64,000 nt of DNA. It comes from Poindextera sp965277425. Its GTDB lineage: Bacteria > Pseudomonadota > Alphaproteobacteria > Caulobacterales > Caulobacteraceae. A program made the position numbers and the translations under genes. Where the stretch lies: contig CBDICR010000007.1 in assembly GCA_965277425.1 (NCBI GenBank), positions 620,001-684,000 of the forward strand, in the 5' to 3' direction. The stretch's first letter is position 1, and each line of letters starts with the position of its first letter. The notes beneath the pieces were generated by a model, which was not told the origin of the DNA, searched no databases, and worked only from the letters and a program-made list of their open reading frames with translations. Positions 43,881 to 55,943 of this stretch are shown here, in pieces.

Positions 43881-45054
43881 GCCGTCCCTTGACGGTGATG
43901 CTGATGACGGCGGAAGCCTCGTCGGGCGACGCCCTGGGCGCAGCGCTGGCGCGGGCGCTGAAGCGGCGGCTTGGCGATGACGGCGTGCGCTTTGTCGGGG
44001 TCGGCGGGGCGGCCATGGCGCGCGAGGGGGTCGAAAGCCCGTTCGACGTCACGCCGCTGTCGATCGTCGGCATGTTCGAGGGCCTGATGGCCTATCCCAC
44101 GGTGCTCAAGCGGGTGGACGAAACCGCGGCGCTGGCGGCGGCGGAAAAGCCCGACATCGCCGTCTTGATCGATTCCTGGGGCTTCACCTTGCGGGTCGCC
44201 CAGCGGCTGCGAAAGCAGAACCCCGACCTGCCGCTGATCAAATATGTCGGGCCACAAGTGTGGGCGACCCGGCCGGGGCGGGCCAAGACCCTGGCCAGGA
44301 CCGTCGATCATCTGCTGGCCATCAACACCTTCGACGCGCCCTATTTCGAGGCCGAGGGCCTCTCGACGACCTTCGTCGGGGCCTCGACCCTGGCGCTCGA
44401 CCTCAGCGGCGCCGATCCGGCGCGGCTGCGGCGCGAAATCGGCGCGAGCGTCGACGAGCCCATCCTGCTTGTGCTGCCGGGCAGCCGGCCCGGGGAGATC
44501 GAGCGGCTGTCGCGGCCGTTCGAGGATGCGGTCCGGCGCCTGGTCGCCGCGCGGCCGCACCTGCGGGTCGTGGTCCCGGTCGCGTCGACCGTCGCCGATC
44601 TGGTCAAGGCCAAGGTGGGCGCGTGGAAAGCGCCGGTGCACATGCTCGCGGGCGATCAGCTCAAATACGACGCCATGAAGGCGGCGACCGTCGCCCTGGC
44701 CTGCAGCGGCACGGTGACCAGCGAACTGGCCATGGCCGGCTGCCCCATGGTCGTCGCCTATCGCTTGAGCGAGATCGGCTACTGGGTCCTGCGCGCCGTC
44801 TACCGCCAGCGCCATATCAGCCTGTTCAACATCGCCGCCGGGGAGGGGATCGCGCCGGAATTCATTCAGCACGACTGCACCGGCCTGAAGCTGGCCAAGG
44901 CGATCACTGAGCGGCTCGACGACCCGGCGCTGCGCGCGCGCCAGACCGCGGCGCAAAGCGCGGTGCTGGAAAAGATGGGGCGCGGCGGTCGCGATCCTGC
45001 CGAGGTCGCGGCCGACGTGGTGGTGAAGGTCTTGGAAGAGCGCGGTCTGCTGGC

Positions 45055-45058
<4 letters not shown>
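43877..45058 (+). CDS. lpxB: Lipid-A-disaccharide synthase
   Basis: 393 residues from GTG 43877. GT-B fold: MLMTAEASSGDALGAALARA, PDIAVLIDSWGFTLRVAQR, YVGPQVWATRPGRAKTLART, LVLPGSRPGEIERL and ALACSGTVTSELAMAGCPMV. It joins lipid X to UDP-diacylglucosamine. Its TAG stop overlaps the opposing gltA stop in the palindrome CTAG. Confidence 0.96.
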
Positions 45059-46338
<1,280 letters not shown>

Positions 46339-46395
46339 GCCCAAATCCTTCGTAAGCGGGGCGCCCAGAGGCGGTTCGGCAAGCCTTATAGCGCC

Positions 46396-47817
46396 TTACT
46401 GCACATGCGAAAGAGCGTCCGCGATTCGGCCGAGGCTCTCCTCGCGGCCAAGGGCTTGCATGGCGCTGGCGAGGTCGGGCGCGACGGCGCCGCCGGAAAG
46501 GACGCCGCGTAAGGCGGGGCCGAACTTGCCAAGGCCGACGCCCTCGGATTCGGCGAATTCGCGCAAGGCTTCGGTCAGCGGCGGCGCGGTCCATTCGGGT
46601 TCATCGGCCAGCCTCGCCGCAAGGCGTGAAAGCCGGTCCCGCGTGATCTCGTCGAGCGATTTCAGCGTCTTCTCATCGAGCGCCAGCGGGCGGGCCTTCA
46701 GCACGAAGACGGTCAGGTCGGCGAGGTCGAGCAGGGTCTTGGCGCCCTCCTTGACCAGCGGGATGGCGCGGTCCATCGCGTCGCCTCCGGCCGGATGGAT
46801 GACCAGTCCGCGCCCGGCGTGGATCTCAGCGGTCAGCCGCGCCAGGCGCGCATCGTCGGCGCCGCGGATATAGTGATTGTTGACATGACCGAGCTTGGCC
46901 CAGTCCAGCCGGGCCGGGGCGCTGCCGACGTCCTGGATGTCGAACCAGGCGATGGCCTGGGCGTCGGAGAACAGCTCGTCGTCGCCGTGGCCCCAGCCCA
47001 GCCTGGCCAGGTAGTTGCGCATGGCCTCGGGCAGATAGCCCATCTCGGCGAACTCGCTGACGGCCTGAGCGCCGTGGCGCTTCGACAGCTTCGCCCCATC
47101 CGGCCCGTGGATCATCGGCAGGTGGCCGAAGGCCGGCTTGGCCCAGCCGAGCGCCTCGAAGATCAGCGACTGGCGCCCGGCGTTGCTCAGGTGATCGTCG
47201 CCGCGCAGCACATGGGTGATGCCCATGTCGTGGTCGTCGACCACCACCGCCAGATTATAGGTCGGCGTGCCGTCCGAGCGCAGCAGGATCAGGTCGTCCA
47301 TATTGGCGTTGGCGAAGGTGACCGGACCCTTGACCAGGTCGTTGACCACCGTCTCGCCCTCCATCGGCCCGCGAAACCGCACCACGAACGGCGCATTGGT
47401 CCGCGACGGCGCCTCGCGGTCGCGCCAGACCGAACGGATGGCGCGGCCTTCGGCCCGCGCCCGCTCGCGCGCCTCGGCGACCTCTTCGACGGTCATATAG
47501 CAACGATAGGCGCCGCCGGTTTCCAGCAGCTTTTCCGCCATCTCCCGGTGCCGTTCGGCGCGGGCGTGCTGGAAGACGGGTTCGGCGTCCGGCTCCAGGC
47601 CGAGCCAGCTCAGACCGTCGAGAATGGTCTGGACCGCGGCCTCGGTCGAGCGCTCGCGGTCGGTGTCCTCGATGCGCAACAGGAACGCCCCGCCGGTGTG
47701 GCGTGCATATAACCAGTTGAAAAGCGCCGCCCTGGCCGTACCAATATGCATCTGGCCGGTGGGCGAGGGGGCGATACGGGTGACGACGGGCCTGTCGGCC
47801 GAAGATGGGTCGGACAT
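46396..47817 (-). CDS. gltX: Glutamate--tRNA ligase
   Basis: 473 residues from ATG 47817 (MSDPSSADRPVVTRIAPSPT); the longer frame to 47892 lies in the divergent gene region. HIGH-type motif: APSPTGQMHIGTARAALF; KMSKS-type motif: GAKLSKRHGA. It charges tRNA(Glu) and probably tRNA(Gln), for which the GatCAB complex encoded here is required. It is divergent from comEC. Confidence 0.95.
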   Translation of the reverse strand: MSDPSSADRPVVTRIAPSPTGQMHIGTARAALFNWLYARHTGGAFLLRIEDTDRERSTEAAVQTILDGLSWLGLEPDAEPVFQHARAERHREMAEKLLETGGAYRCYMTVEEVAEARERARAEGRAIRSVWRDREAPSRTNAPFVVRFRGPMEGETVVNDLVKGPVTFANANMDDLILLRSDGTPTYNLAVVVDDHDMGITHVLRGDDHLSNAGRQSLIFEALGWAKPAFGHLPMIHGPDGAKLSKRHGAQAVSEFAEMGYLPEAMRNYLARLGWGHGDDELFSDAQAIAWFDIQDVGSAPARLDWAKLGHVNNHYIRGADDARLARLTAEIHAGRGLVIHPAGGDAMDRAIPLVKEGAKTLLDLADLTVFVLKARPLALDEKTLKSLDEITRDRLSRLAARLADEPEWTAPPLTEALREFAESEGVGLGKFGPALRGVLSGGAVAPDLASAMQALGREESLGRIADALSHVQ

Positions 47818-50046
47818 CGGGGTTCCGCTGGGCGGTGTTGACCGGCCGGGCGCCGAAGCGCCCCGGCCAGGCTGGGCGCGGGGTCTTAGCACGTGGCCAC
47901 GCCGGCGTCCTAGCTGGGTCGCGATCTGGCGCGGCCTGAAGGCCGAGGCGGCGGCGCAACTGGACCGCGCGGCGCTGTGGACGCCGGTGGCCTTCGGCCT
48001 GGGCGCGGCGCTCTATCTTGGCCTGAGCAGCGAGCCGCCGCTCTGGCCGCTGGCGGCCTTGGCGGCTGTGGCCGTCATCGTCGCGGTCGCGGTTCAGCGG
48101 CTGGGACGCGTGCGCGCCGTCGCCACCCTGGCGGCGCTGCTCGCGGTCCTGGCCTGCGGCGCCTTGGACGGCAAGCTGCGCACGGACCTGGCGGCCAAGC
48201 CGGTGGCGCCGTCCGGCCTCGGCGTCGTCACCGTCGACGGCTGGGTCATGGATGTCGCCAACCCCAGCGCAAGCGGAGAGCGGCTGGTGATCGCGCCGGT
48301 GCGCATCGCCGGCCTTGCGCCCGACCGATTGCCGTATCGCGTACGGATCGTCGTGCCGAGCGGCGGCGTTCTGGGTCCCGGCGCGGCGATACGCGTCTCG
48401 ACCCTGCTGGATCCGCCGCCGGGGCCGGCCGCGCCGGGCGCCTTCGATTTCGCGCGAGACGCCTGGTTCGAAGGCCTGGGCGGCGTCGGCCTGGCGATGA
48501 AACCGCCGACCATGATCACCCTGGCCCCGCCGCCCTGGCGCCTGCGTGCGGCCATGGCGGTGAACGCGCTGCGCTGGTCTTTGGCCGAACGCCTGGCCAG
48601 TGATATCGCCCGCGTCATGGGCGCCCATGACGATGGCGCCAGCGGGCTGGCCGTCACCGTGGCCACCAGCCACGAGGATTGGCTTCCCGATGCGTCGCGC
48701 GACGACCTGCGCGCCTCGGGCCTGGCTCACATGCTGGCCATCGCCGGCCTGCACATGGCCGCCGTCTGCGGCTTCGCCTTCTTCGCGCTGCGTCTGGCCG
48801 TGGCGGCCTGGCCATGGCTGGCGCTGCGCGTCTCGGGCAAGAAGATCGCGGCGGTCGGCGGGCTGATCGTGGCGGCGCTCTATCTGGTCCTGTCCGGCGC
48901 CCATCCGCCGGCCAAGCGGGCGGCGATCACCGCCAGCGTCGCATTCCTGGCCATCCTGTTCGATCGCCGCGCGATCAGCCTGCATTCGCTGTCGATCGCG
49001 GCCCTGCTGATCCTGATCATGCAGCCGGAAGCGGTGGTCCAGCCCGGCTTCGAGATGTCGTTCTGCGCCACCGCGGCCCTGGTCGCCCTGGCGGAGGTCT
49101 GGCCGGCGCCGGCGCGCGCTGTGGGCCTGCCCTGGCCGCTGGCCTTCCTGCAGCGAGCGCGCGACTGGACGATCGCGGCGCTGATGGTCAGCTTCGTCGC
49201 CGGCACGGCCACCGGGCCATTCGCCATCCAGCACTTCAACCGCCTCGCCAACTACGGCGTACCGGCCAATCTGAGCGCCGACCTGGTCGCCAGCCTCGTG
49301 CTGATGCCGGCGCTCGCGCTCGGCGTTGCGGCGGAAGCCCTGGGCCTTGGCCATGCCTTCACCGATCCCCCCTGTTCGTCGCGGGCTGGGGCGCCAAAGC
49401 CATCGTCGGCCTGGCCAGCGTCTTCGCTCACGCGCCGCACAGCGGGCTCACCTGGTCCAGCGCGCCCTTTCCGGCGCTCGCCATCTCCTATCTGGGCATC
49501 GTCTTCGCCTGCCTCTGGCGCGGAAAACTGCGTTTCATCGGCATCCCGCTGGTCGCGGCCGCCGCCCTTTGGCCGAGGCCGCCCGCGCCTGTGGCCTGGA
49601 TCGCCTCGGACGGGGACGACGCGGCCATCGTCGCCCAGGGCCAGGAGGTGGCCCTGAAGCCGAACGTGCGGGCCTATGCGACCGGGCTCTGGGCCCAGCG
49701 CCGTGGCTTCAGCCTGCCGGCCGACGCCGCCAAGGCGCAAGCGGCGCTGTTCGACTGCGACCGCAACCACTGCCTGCCAAAAGCCGGCGCTTCGCCGGCG
49801 ATCGCGGCCTGGTGGACTAGGCGCCAGCCCAAGCCGGGTCAGCTTGAGGAGCTCTGCAACGGCGCCAGCATCGTCATCCTGCGCGCGAGCCTGCCGACGC
49901 CGCTGTCCTGCCCGGGCGCGCTGGTCCTTGGTCCCGACGATTTCGCCAGGGGCGGGGCGGCGGAGGTCTATGCCGCGCCGAGAGGCTGGCGGCTGGAATG
50001 GTCGCAACCGCTCAGGGGCGCGCGCCCCTGGACGCTCAATCAGTGA
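47780..50046 (+). pseudogene. comEC: ComEC/Rec2-family DNA uptake channel, frameshifted
   Basis: Two frames together encode one ComEC protein. The first frame (GTG 47780, with GAGGGG upstream) covers the N-terminal soluble region and most of the channel (SGLAHMLAIAGLHMAAVCGF, GAHPPAKRAAITASVAFLAI, QPGFEMSFCATAALVALAEV). It loses phase at the six-C run 49367-49372. The second frame continues with LFVAGWGAKAIVGLASVFAH, two more membrane segments and a C-terminal domain to 50046. Adding one C gives 755 residues with no stop. The C-terminus lacks metallo-beta-lactamase histidines, common in alphaproteobacteria. The start is uncertain because it overlaps gltX. Confidence 0.85.
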
Positions 50047-50735
50047 TAGCGGCGGATCAGGCCGACCAGCCGGCCCTGCACCTGCACCTGGTCGGGGCCG
50101 AAGATGCGGGTCTCGTAGGCCGGGTTGGCGGCTTCCAGCGCGATGGACTGGCCCTTGCGGCGCAGGCGTTTCAGCGTGGCTTCCTCGCCCATGACCAGGG
50201 CCACGACGATCTCGCCGGAGTTGGCCGTGGTTCCCCGGCGGATGATCACATAGTCGCCGTCATAGATGCCGGCGTCGATCATCGAATCGCCCTGCACCTC
50301 GAGCACGTAATGCTCGCCGGCGCCCAGCATGCTCTCCGGCACGATCATGCGTTCGCGCTCGTGCTGGATCGCCTCGATCGGCGTTCCGGCGGCGATCTTG
50401 CCAAGGACCGGCAGTTCGCGCGCCTCGTTGGCGGGGACGGGCGGCGCCGAGGAACGGTCGGTGTCGACCAGCTGCGGCTTGAAGGCGTGGCGGCCTTGCG
50501 GCGGCGCGGCCGTGGTCGCCTGCTGCGGCAGCTTGATCACCTCCAGCGCCCGCGCCCGGTGCGCCAGCCGGCGGATGAACCCCCGCTCCTCGAGCGCGGT
50601 GATCAGTCGATGGATGCCGGATTTCGAGGCCAGATCCAGCGCTTCCTTCATCTCGTCGAAGGACGGCGAGACTCCGGTCTCCTTGATGCGCTCATGGATG
50701 AACATGAGCAGTTCGTGCTGCTTTCGCGTAAGCAT
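50040..50735 (-). CDS. lexA: SOS repressor LexA
   Basis: 231 residues. N-terminal winged helix (MLTRKQHELLMFIHERIKET, SPSFDEMKEALDLASKSGIH), cleavage site A116-G117 in KIAAGTPI, and the Ser-Lys dyad S151 (VQGDSMIDAG) and K189 (EEATLKRLRRKG). It represses DNA-repair genes until RecA-stimulated self-cleavage. An SOS box lies upstream, so it is autoregulated. It ends 7 bp inside the end of comEC. Confidence 0.97.
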   Translation of the reverse strand: MLTRKQHELLMFIHERIKETGVSPSFDEMKEALDLASKSGIHRLITALEERGFIRRLAHRARALEVIKLPQQATTAAPPQGRHAFKPQLVDTDRSSAPPVPANEARELPVLGKIAAGTPIEAIQHERERMIVPESMLGAGEHYVLEVQGDSMIDAGIYDGDYVIIRRGTTANSGEIVVALVMGEEATLKRLRRKGQSIALEAANPAYETRIFGPDQVQVQGRLVGLIRRYH

Positions 50736-50780
50736 GGCGGAGCCGAAAACCTCTTAGAACAAACCGCAAACGTTAGCGAT

Positions 50781-50795
50781 GTTCTCTAGGTGTTC
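50781..50795 (-). promoter_or_regulatory. SOS box (LexA operator)
   Basis: GTTC-TCTAGGT-GTTC, an exact match to the alphaproteobacterial LexA consensus GTTC-N7-GTTC. It lies about 46 bp upstream of the lexA start, in the only gap between lexA and trpC. This supports LexA autoregulation. Confidence 0.85.
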
Positions 50796-50820
50796 TTTAT
50801 TAATGTCAAGATAATGGCCT

Positions 50821-51612
50821 TCAGGCCCCTAGCAGGGCGCGGGTGGCGGCCTCGACATCCTCTACCCGCATCAGGCTCTCGCCGACCAGCATGGCGCGCG
50901 CGCCGGACGCTTCCAATCGCTTCGCATCCGCCGCGGTGAAGACGCCGCTTTCCGTTACCAGCAAGGCGTTTGCGGGCGCGAGCGCCGCCAGCCGCCCGGT
51001 CACCGCCAGGTCGGTGACGAAGGTGCGCAGGTTGCGGTTGTTCACCCCGATCAGGCCCGCGCCGAGACGCGCCGCCCGCTCCATTTCGGCCTCGTCGTGG
51101 ACCTCGACCAGGGCGTCCATGCCGAATCGGGCCGATTCGGCGATCAGGTCCGCGGCCAGCGAATCGTCGGCCAGGGCCAGAATCACCAGGATGGCGTCGG
51201 CGCTCAGGGCGCGTGATTCGGCGATCTGCCAGGGATCGATCAGGAACTCCTTGCGCAGGCAGGGCAGGGCGACCGCCGCGCGCGCGGCTTGCAGATAGGC
51301 GTCGGCGCCCTGGAAGCTGGGTGCGTCGGTCAGCACCGACAGGCAGGCCGCGCCGCCGCGCTCATAGGCCCGGGCGAGCGTCGGCGGATCGAAGTCGGCG
51401 CGGATCAGCCCCTTCGACGGCGAGGCCTTCTTGATCTCGGCGATCAGGGCCAGGCGCCCGGGCGCGTGGGCGCGTTCGAGGGCGGCGATGAAGCCGCGCG
51501 GGGCCCCGGCGGCCTTTGCGTCGCGTTCGACTTCGCCTTGCGAGCGCGCGCCTTTGCGGGCCGCGACCTCGTCCCGCTTGTAGTCGGCGATACGGTCCAG
51601 GATGTCGCTCAT
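50821..51612 (-). CDS. trpC: Indole-3-glycerol phosphate synthase
   Basis: 263 residues, TIM barrel: LALIAEIKKASPSKGLIRAD, AACLSVLTDAPSFQGADAYL, CLRKEFLIDPWQIAESRALS, GVNNRNLRTFVTDLAVTG and ESGVFTAADAKRLEASGARA. It is a monofunctional TrpC, not fused to TrpF. It overlaps trpD by 4 bp. Confidence 0.97.
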   Translation of the reverse strand: MSDILDRIADYKRDEVAARKGARSQGEVERDAKAAGAPRGFIAALERAHAPGRLALIAEIKKASPSKGLIRADFDPPTLARAYERGGAACLSVLTDAPSFQGADAYLQAARAAVALPCLRKEFLIDPWQIAESRALSADAILVILALADDSLAADLIAESARFGMDALVEVHDEAEMERAARLGAGLIGVNNRNLRTFVTDLAVTGRLAALAPANALLVTESGVFTAADAKRLEASGARAMLVGESLMRVEDVEAATRALLGA

Positions 51613-52625
51613 GGCCTGTTGGTGATCTCGATGAGGCGATCGAGCGCCGCCATGGCGCGGCCGTCGTCGATCACCTGGCCGGCCAGCCTGACGCCGTCGC
51701 GCAGGGTCTCGACGCTCTCGCCGACCAAGAGCGCGGCCGCGGCGTTCAACAGCACCACGTCGCGATAGGGGCCGGGCGCGCCGCCCAGCAGCTCGCGGAG
51801 CGCGCGGGCGTTGGCCTCCGGCGCGCCGCCCCTCAGGTCATCAATCGAGGCTCTTGGCAGGTCGACGGCCTCCGGCGTTATGCGAAAGAGACGCAGGCCC
51901 CCGTCGCGCCACTCGGCCACCTCGGTCTCGCCGGTGGTGGTCAGCTCGTCCATGCCGTCGCCGTGCACGGACCAGGCCCGCACCGCGCCCAGGGCGCCCA
52001 GGGCGCGCGCGATCGGCTCGACGAAGCGCTGCGCCGGCACGCCCACCACCTGCCGCGTGGCGCCGGCCGGGTTGGACAGCGGCCCGAGCAGGTTGAAGAT
52101 GGTGCGGAAACCGAGCTCGGCCCGCACCGGCGCCACATGGCGCATGGCGGCGTGGTGGGCCGGCGCGAACAGAAAGCAGATGCCGGCCTCGTCCAGCGCC
52201 CGGCGCTGCTGCGCCGCCGTCGCGGCGATATTGACCCCGAGCGCGGTCAACACGTCGGAGGCGCCGGATTTCGAGGTGATGGCGCGGTTGCCGTGCTTGG
52301 CCACCTTCAGGCCCGCGCCGGCCGCCACGAAGCCGACCGCGGTGGAGATGTTCAGGGTATGCAGGCCGTCGCCGCCCGTACCGCAGACATCGATGACCTC
52401 GTAGGGGTGCTCCAGCATGACGCCTTGAGCCCGCATGGCGCGCGCGCAAGACGTGATCTCGCCGGCGGTCTCGCCGCGCAGGCGCATGGCGGTGACGGCC
52501 GCGGCCATCTGCGCTGGCGTCGGCTCGCCGCGCAGGCAGGCGGCGAAGAAGGCGTCGGCGTCGTCTTCGGACAGCGTCGCCCCGTCGGCCAGGCGCGCCA
52601 GGAGCGGCTTGAAGGCGTCCGACAT
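51609..52625 (-). CDS. trpD: Anthranilate phosphoribosyltransferase
   Basis: 338 residues: DVCGTGGDGLHTLNISTAVG, KHGNRAITSKSGASDVLTAL, FNLLGPLSNPAGATRQVVGV and VVLLNAAAALLVGESVETL. It transfers phosphoribose to anthranilate. It starts 6 bp after trpG and overlaps trpC. Confidence 0.97.
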   Translation of the reverse strand: MSDAFKPLLARLADGATLSEDDADAFFAACLRGEPTPAQMAAAVTAMRLRGETAGEITSCARAMRAQGVMLEHPYEVIDVCGTGGDGLHTLNISTAVGFVAAGAGLKVAKHGNRAITSKSGASDVLTALGVNIAATAAQQRRALDEAGICFLFAPAHHAAMRHVAPVRAELGFRTIFNLLGPLSNPAGATRQVVGVPAQRFVEPIARALGALGAVRAWSVHGDGMDELTTTGETEVAEWRDGGLRLFRITPEAVDLPRASIDDLRGGAPEANARALRELLGGAPGPYRDVVLLNAAAALLVGESVETLRDGVRLAGQVIDDGRAMAALDRLIEITNRP

Positions 52626-52631
52626 GGCGCT

Positions 52632-53222
52632 TTAGGCCAGGGCCGTGCGCTTGACGCCGGCGAGGTCGAGGAAGTTTCCGAGCAGGTCGTGGCCGCCTTG
52701 CGTGGCGATCGATTCGGGATGGAACTGCACGCCGAACACCGGACGGTCGCGATGGCGCAGGCCCATGATCTCGCCGTCGTCGGCCCAGGCGGTGACCTCC
52801 AGCACGTCGGGCAGGCTTTCCCTGGCCACCGAAAGGCTGTGATAGCGGGTGGCGATGAAGCCGTCGGGCAGGCCGGCGAACAGCCCCTCGCCCTTGTGCC
52901 GGATCGGGCTGGTCTTGCCGTGCATCAGGGCCTTGGCGCGCACGACCTCGCCGCCATAGGCCTGGCCGATGGCCTGATGACCGAGGCAGACGCCCAGGAT
53001 GGGCAGGTCGTCCGGCGCGGCCTCGAGCAGCGGCAGGCAGATCCCAGCTTCGTTCGGCGTGCAGGGGCCCGGCGACAGCAGCACCGCCTCCGGGCGAAGC
53101 GCCAGCGCCTCGGCGACGCCGATCTGGTCGTTGCGCACGACCTCGGTCTGCGCCCCCAACTCGTTCAGATAGTGGACGAGGTTGTAGGTGAAGCTGTCGT
53201 AGTTATCGATCACCAGGATCAT
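52632..53222 (-). CDS. trpG: Anthranilate synthase component II (glutamine amidotransferase)
   Basis: 196 residues from ATG 53222 (MILVIDNYDSFTYNLVHYLN). Class I amidotransferase triad: Cys in PILGVCLGHQAIGQAYGGEV, His and Glu in FGVQFHPESIATQGG. It supplies ammonia to TrpE. The longer frame upstream is unlikely. trpE is about 1.2 kb upstream, separated by a hydrolase and an opposing small gene. Confidence 0.96.
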   Translation of the reverse strand: MILVIDNYDSFTYNLVHYLNELGAQTEVVRNDQIGVAEALALRPEAVLLSPGPCTPNEAGICLPLLEAAPDDLPILGVCLGHQAIGQAYGGEVVRAKALMHGKTSPIRHKGEGLFAGLPDGFIATRYHSLSVARESLPDVLEVTAWADDGEIMGLRHRDRPVFGVQFHPESIATQGGHDLLGNFLDLAGVKRTALA

Positions 53223-53356
53223 GATCGTCCAATCGTCGGCGGCGCGCCTTGTTCGCCGGTTGGCTGTTAGCATAGGGCCGCATCGCCGCACCACCAGGAT
53301 CGGCCGCCTCGGCGAGGCCTTGGTCAGTCCACACAAGCCTGCTTAGGATGTGCGCC

Positions 53357-53566
53357 ATGGAATCGTTCGACGCCGACGACGCATTCGTCCGGGCCCTGGT
53401 CAGCGCACGCGCCCGGCTGGAGCCGCCGCTGGTCCGGGAGCGGGTCTGGCCGGCCCTGGCGGCGGCGGCCTTCTTCGCGGTCTCGGCGCTGGTCTTCGCC
53501 ACCGCCGCCATCCTGGCGCCGCCGGCGCATCTGACGCCGGTGGTCGGCGTGCGGGGACCGATCTAG
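53357..53566 (+). CDS. Small single-span membrane protein
   Basis: 69 residues from ATG 53357 (MESFDADDAFVRALVSARAR); ATG 53348 is an alternative. An acidic/amphipathic N-terminus precedes one hydrophobic helix (ALAAAAFFAVSALVFATAAI), then a short tail. I do not recognise a family. It is transcribed against the trp genes in the gap between trpG and the hydrolase, and its end overlaps the hydrolase stop by 4 bp. Confidence 0.55.
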   Translation: MESFDADDAFVRALVSARARLEPPLVRERVWPALAAAAFFAVSALVFATAAILAPPAHLTPVVGVRGPI

Positions 53567-54410
53567 CCGCCAGGCCTGTCGAGAAACGCGACCACGGCTT
53601 CGAGAAAGATGTCGTTGCGGTCGCCGGCGACCATATGGCCCGCGCCGGCGACATCGGTGAACGAGCCGTGCTTCAGCGTGGCGACAAAGGCCCGAGCCGC
53701 CTCCAGCGAGACCAGTTCGCTCATCCGTCCACGGATCAGGTGGATGGGGATGTCGATGTCGCGGCAGCGCTTCTCGAACGCCTCGGCCGTGCCTCCCGCT
53801 CGAGCGCCGCGGACACCGGCGACGAACTTCGGGTCCCAATGCCAGCGATAGCGCCCGTCGGCGCCCAGGCGCAGGTTCTTGTTCAGGCCGGAGAGGTCGG
53901 CGGGCCTTTGCCTGTGCGGCAGGTAGGCGGCGACGGACTCGGCCGCCGCCTCCAGGCTTTCGAAGCCGTGCTCCAGATTGGCGCCCATGAAGCCCATGAT
54001 CTTGGCGACGCCGGCCTGGTCGCTGTTGGGCACGATGTCGACCAGGGTGATCGACGAAAACGTCCCCGGGGCGACCACCGTCTCGACCATCAGCCCGGCC
54101 AGCCCGCCCAGCGAGGCGCCGATCAGGGCTACCTTGTCGGGCAGGGCGCGGGCCACATCGACCAGGTCCTCGCCATAGGCCTTCGTCTGGTAATCGCCTT
54201 CCGGATGCCAGTCGCTGTCGCCGTGGCCGCGCAGGTCGAGCGACACCGTTCGCCAGCCCAGGGCGGCGAGCCGCGTGGCGGTGGAGGCCCAGGAATGCCG
54301 GGTCTGGCCGCCGCCATGCGCCAGCACCACCGAGCCGCGCGCGCCGCCGCCCTCGACATCCGCCGTCAGCTTCAGGCCGTCGCGGGTCAGAAAGGTGGAG
54401 GGGCCGGCGC

Positions 54411-54414
<4 letters not shown>
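53563..54414 (-). CDS. Alpha/beta hydrolase
   Basis: 283 residues: oxyanion region VVLAHGGGQTRHSWASTATR, LDLRGHGDSDW, nucleophile elbow LIGASLGGLAG, acidic residue in LIRGRMSELVSLE and the catalytic His in AGAGHMVAGDRND. The pattern is that of soluble peroxidase/esterase-like hydrolases. It overlaps trpE by 4 bp (ATGA), so it is probably translated with trpE, though no role in tryptophan synthesis is known. Confidence 0.9.

Positions 54415-55939
<1,525 letters not shown>

Positions 55940-55943
<4 letters not shown>

Noticed and set aside
50736..50820. Absence of moaC and moeA between trpC and lexA as a deletion
   Set aside because: I recall that order in some alphaproteobacteria, but without a comparison I cannot say that anything was lost here.
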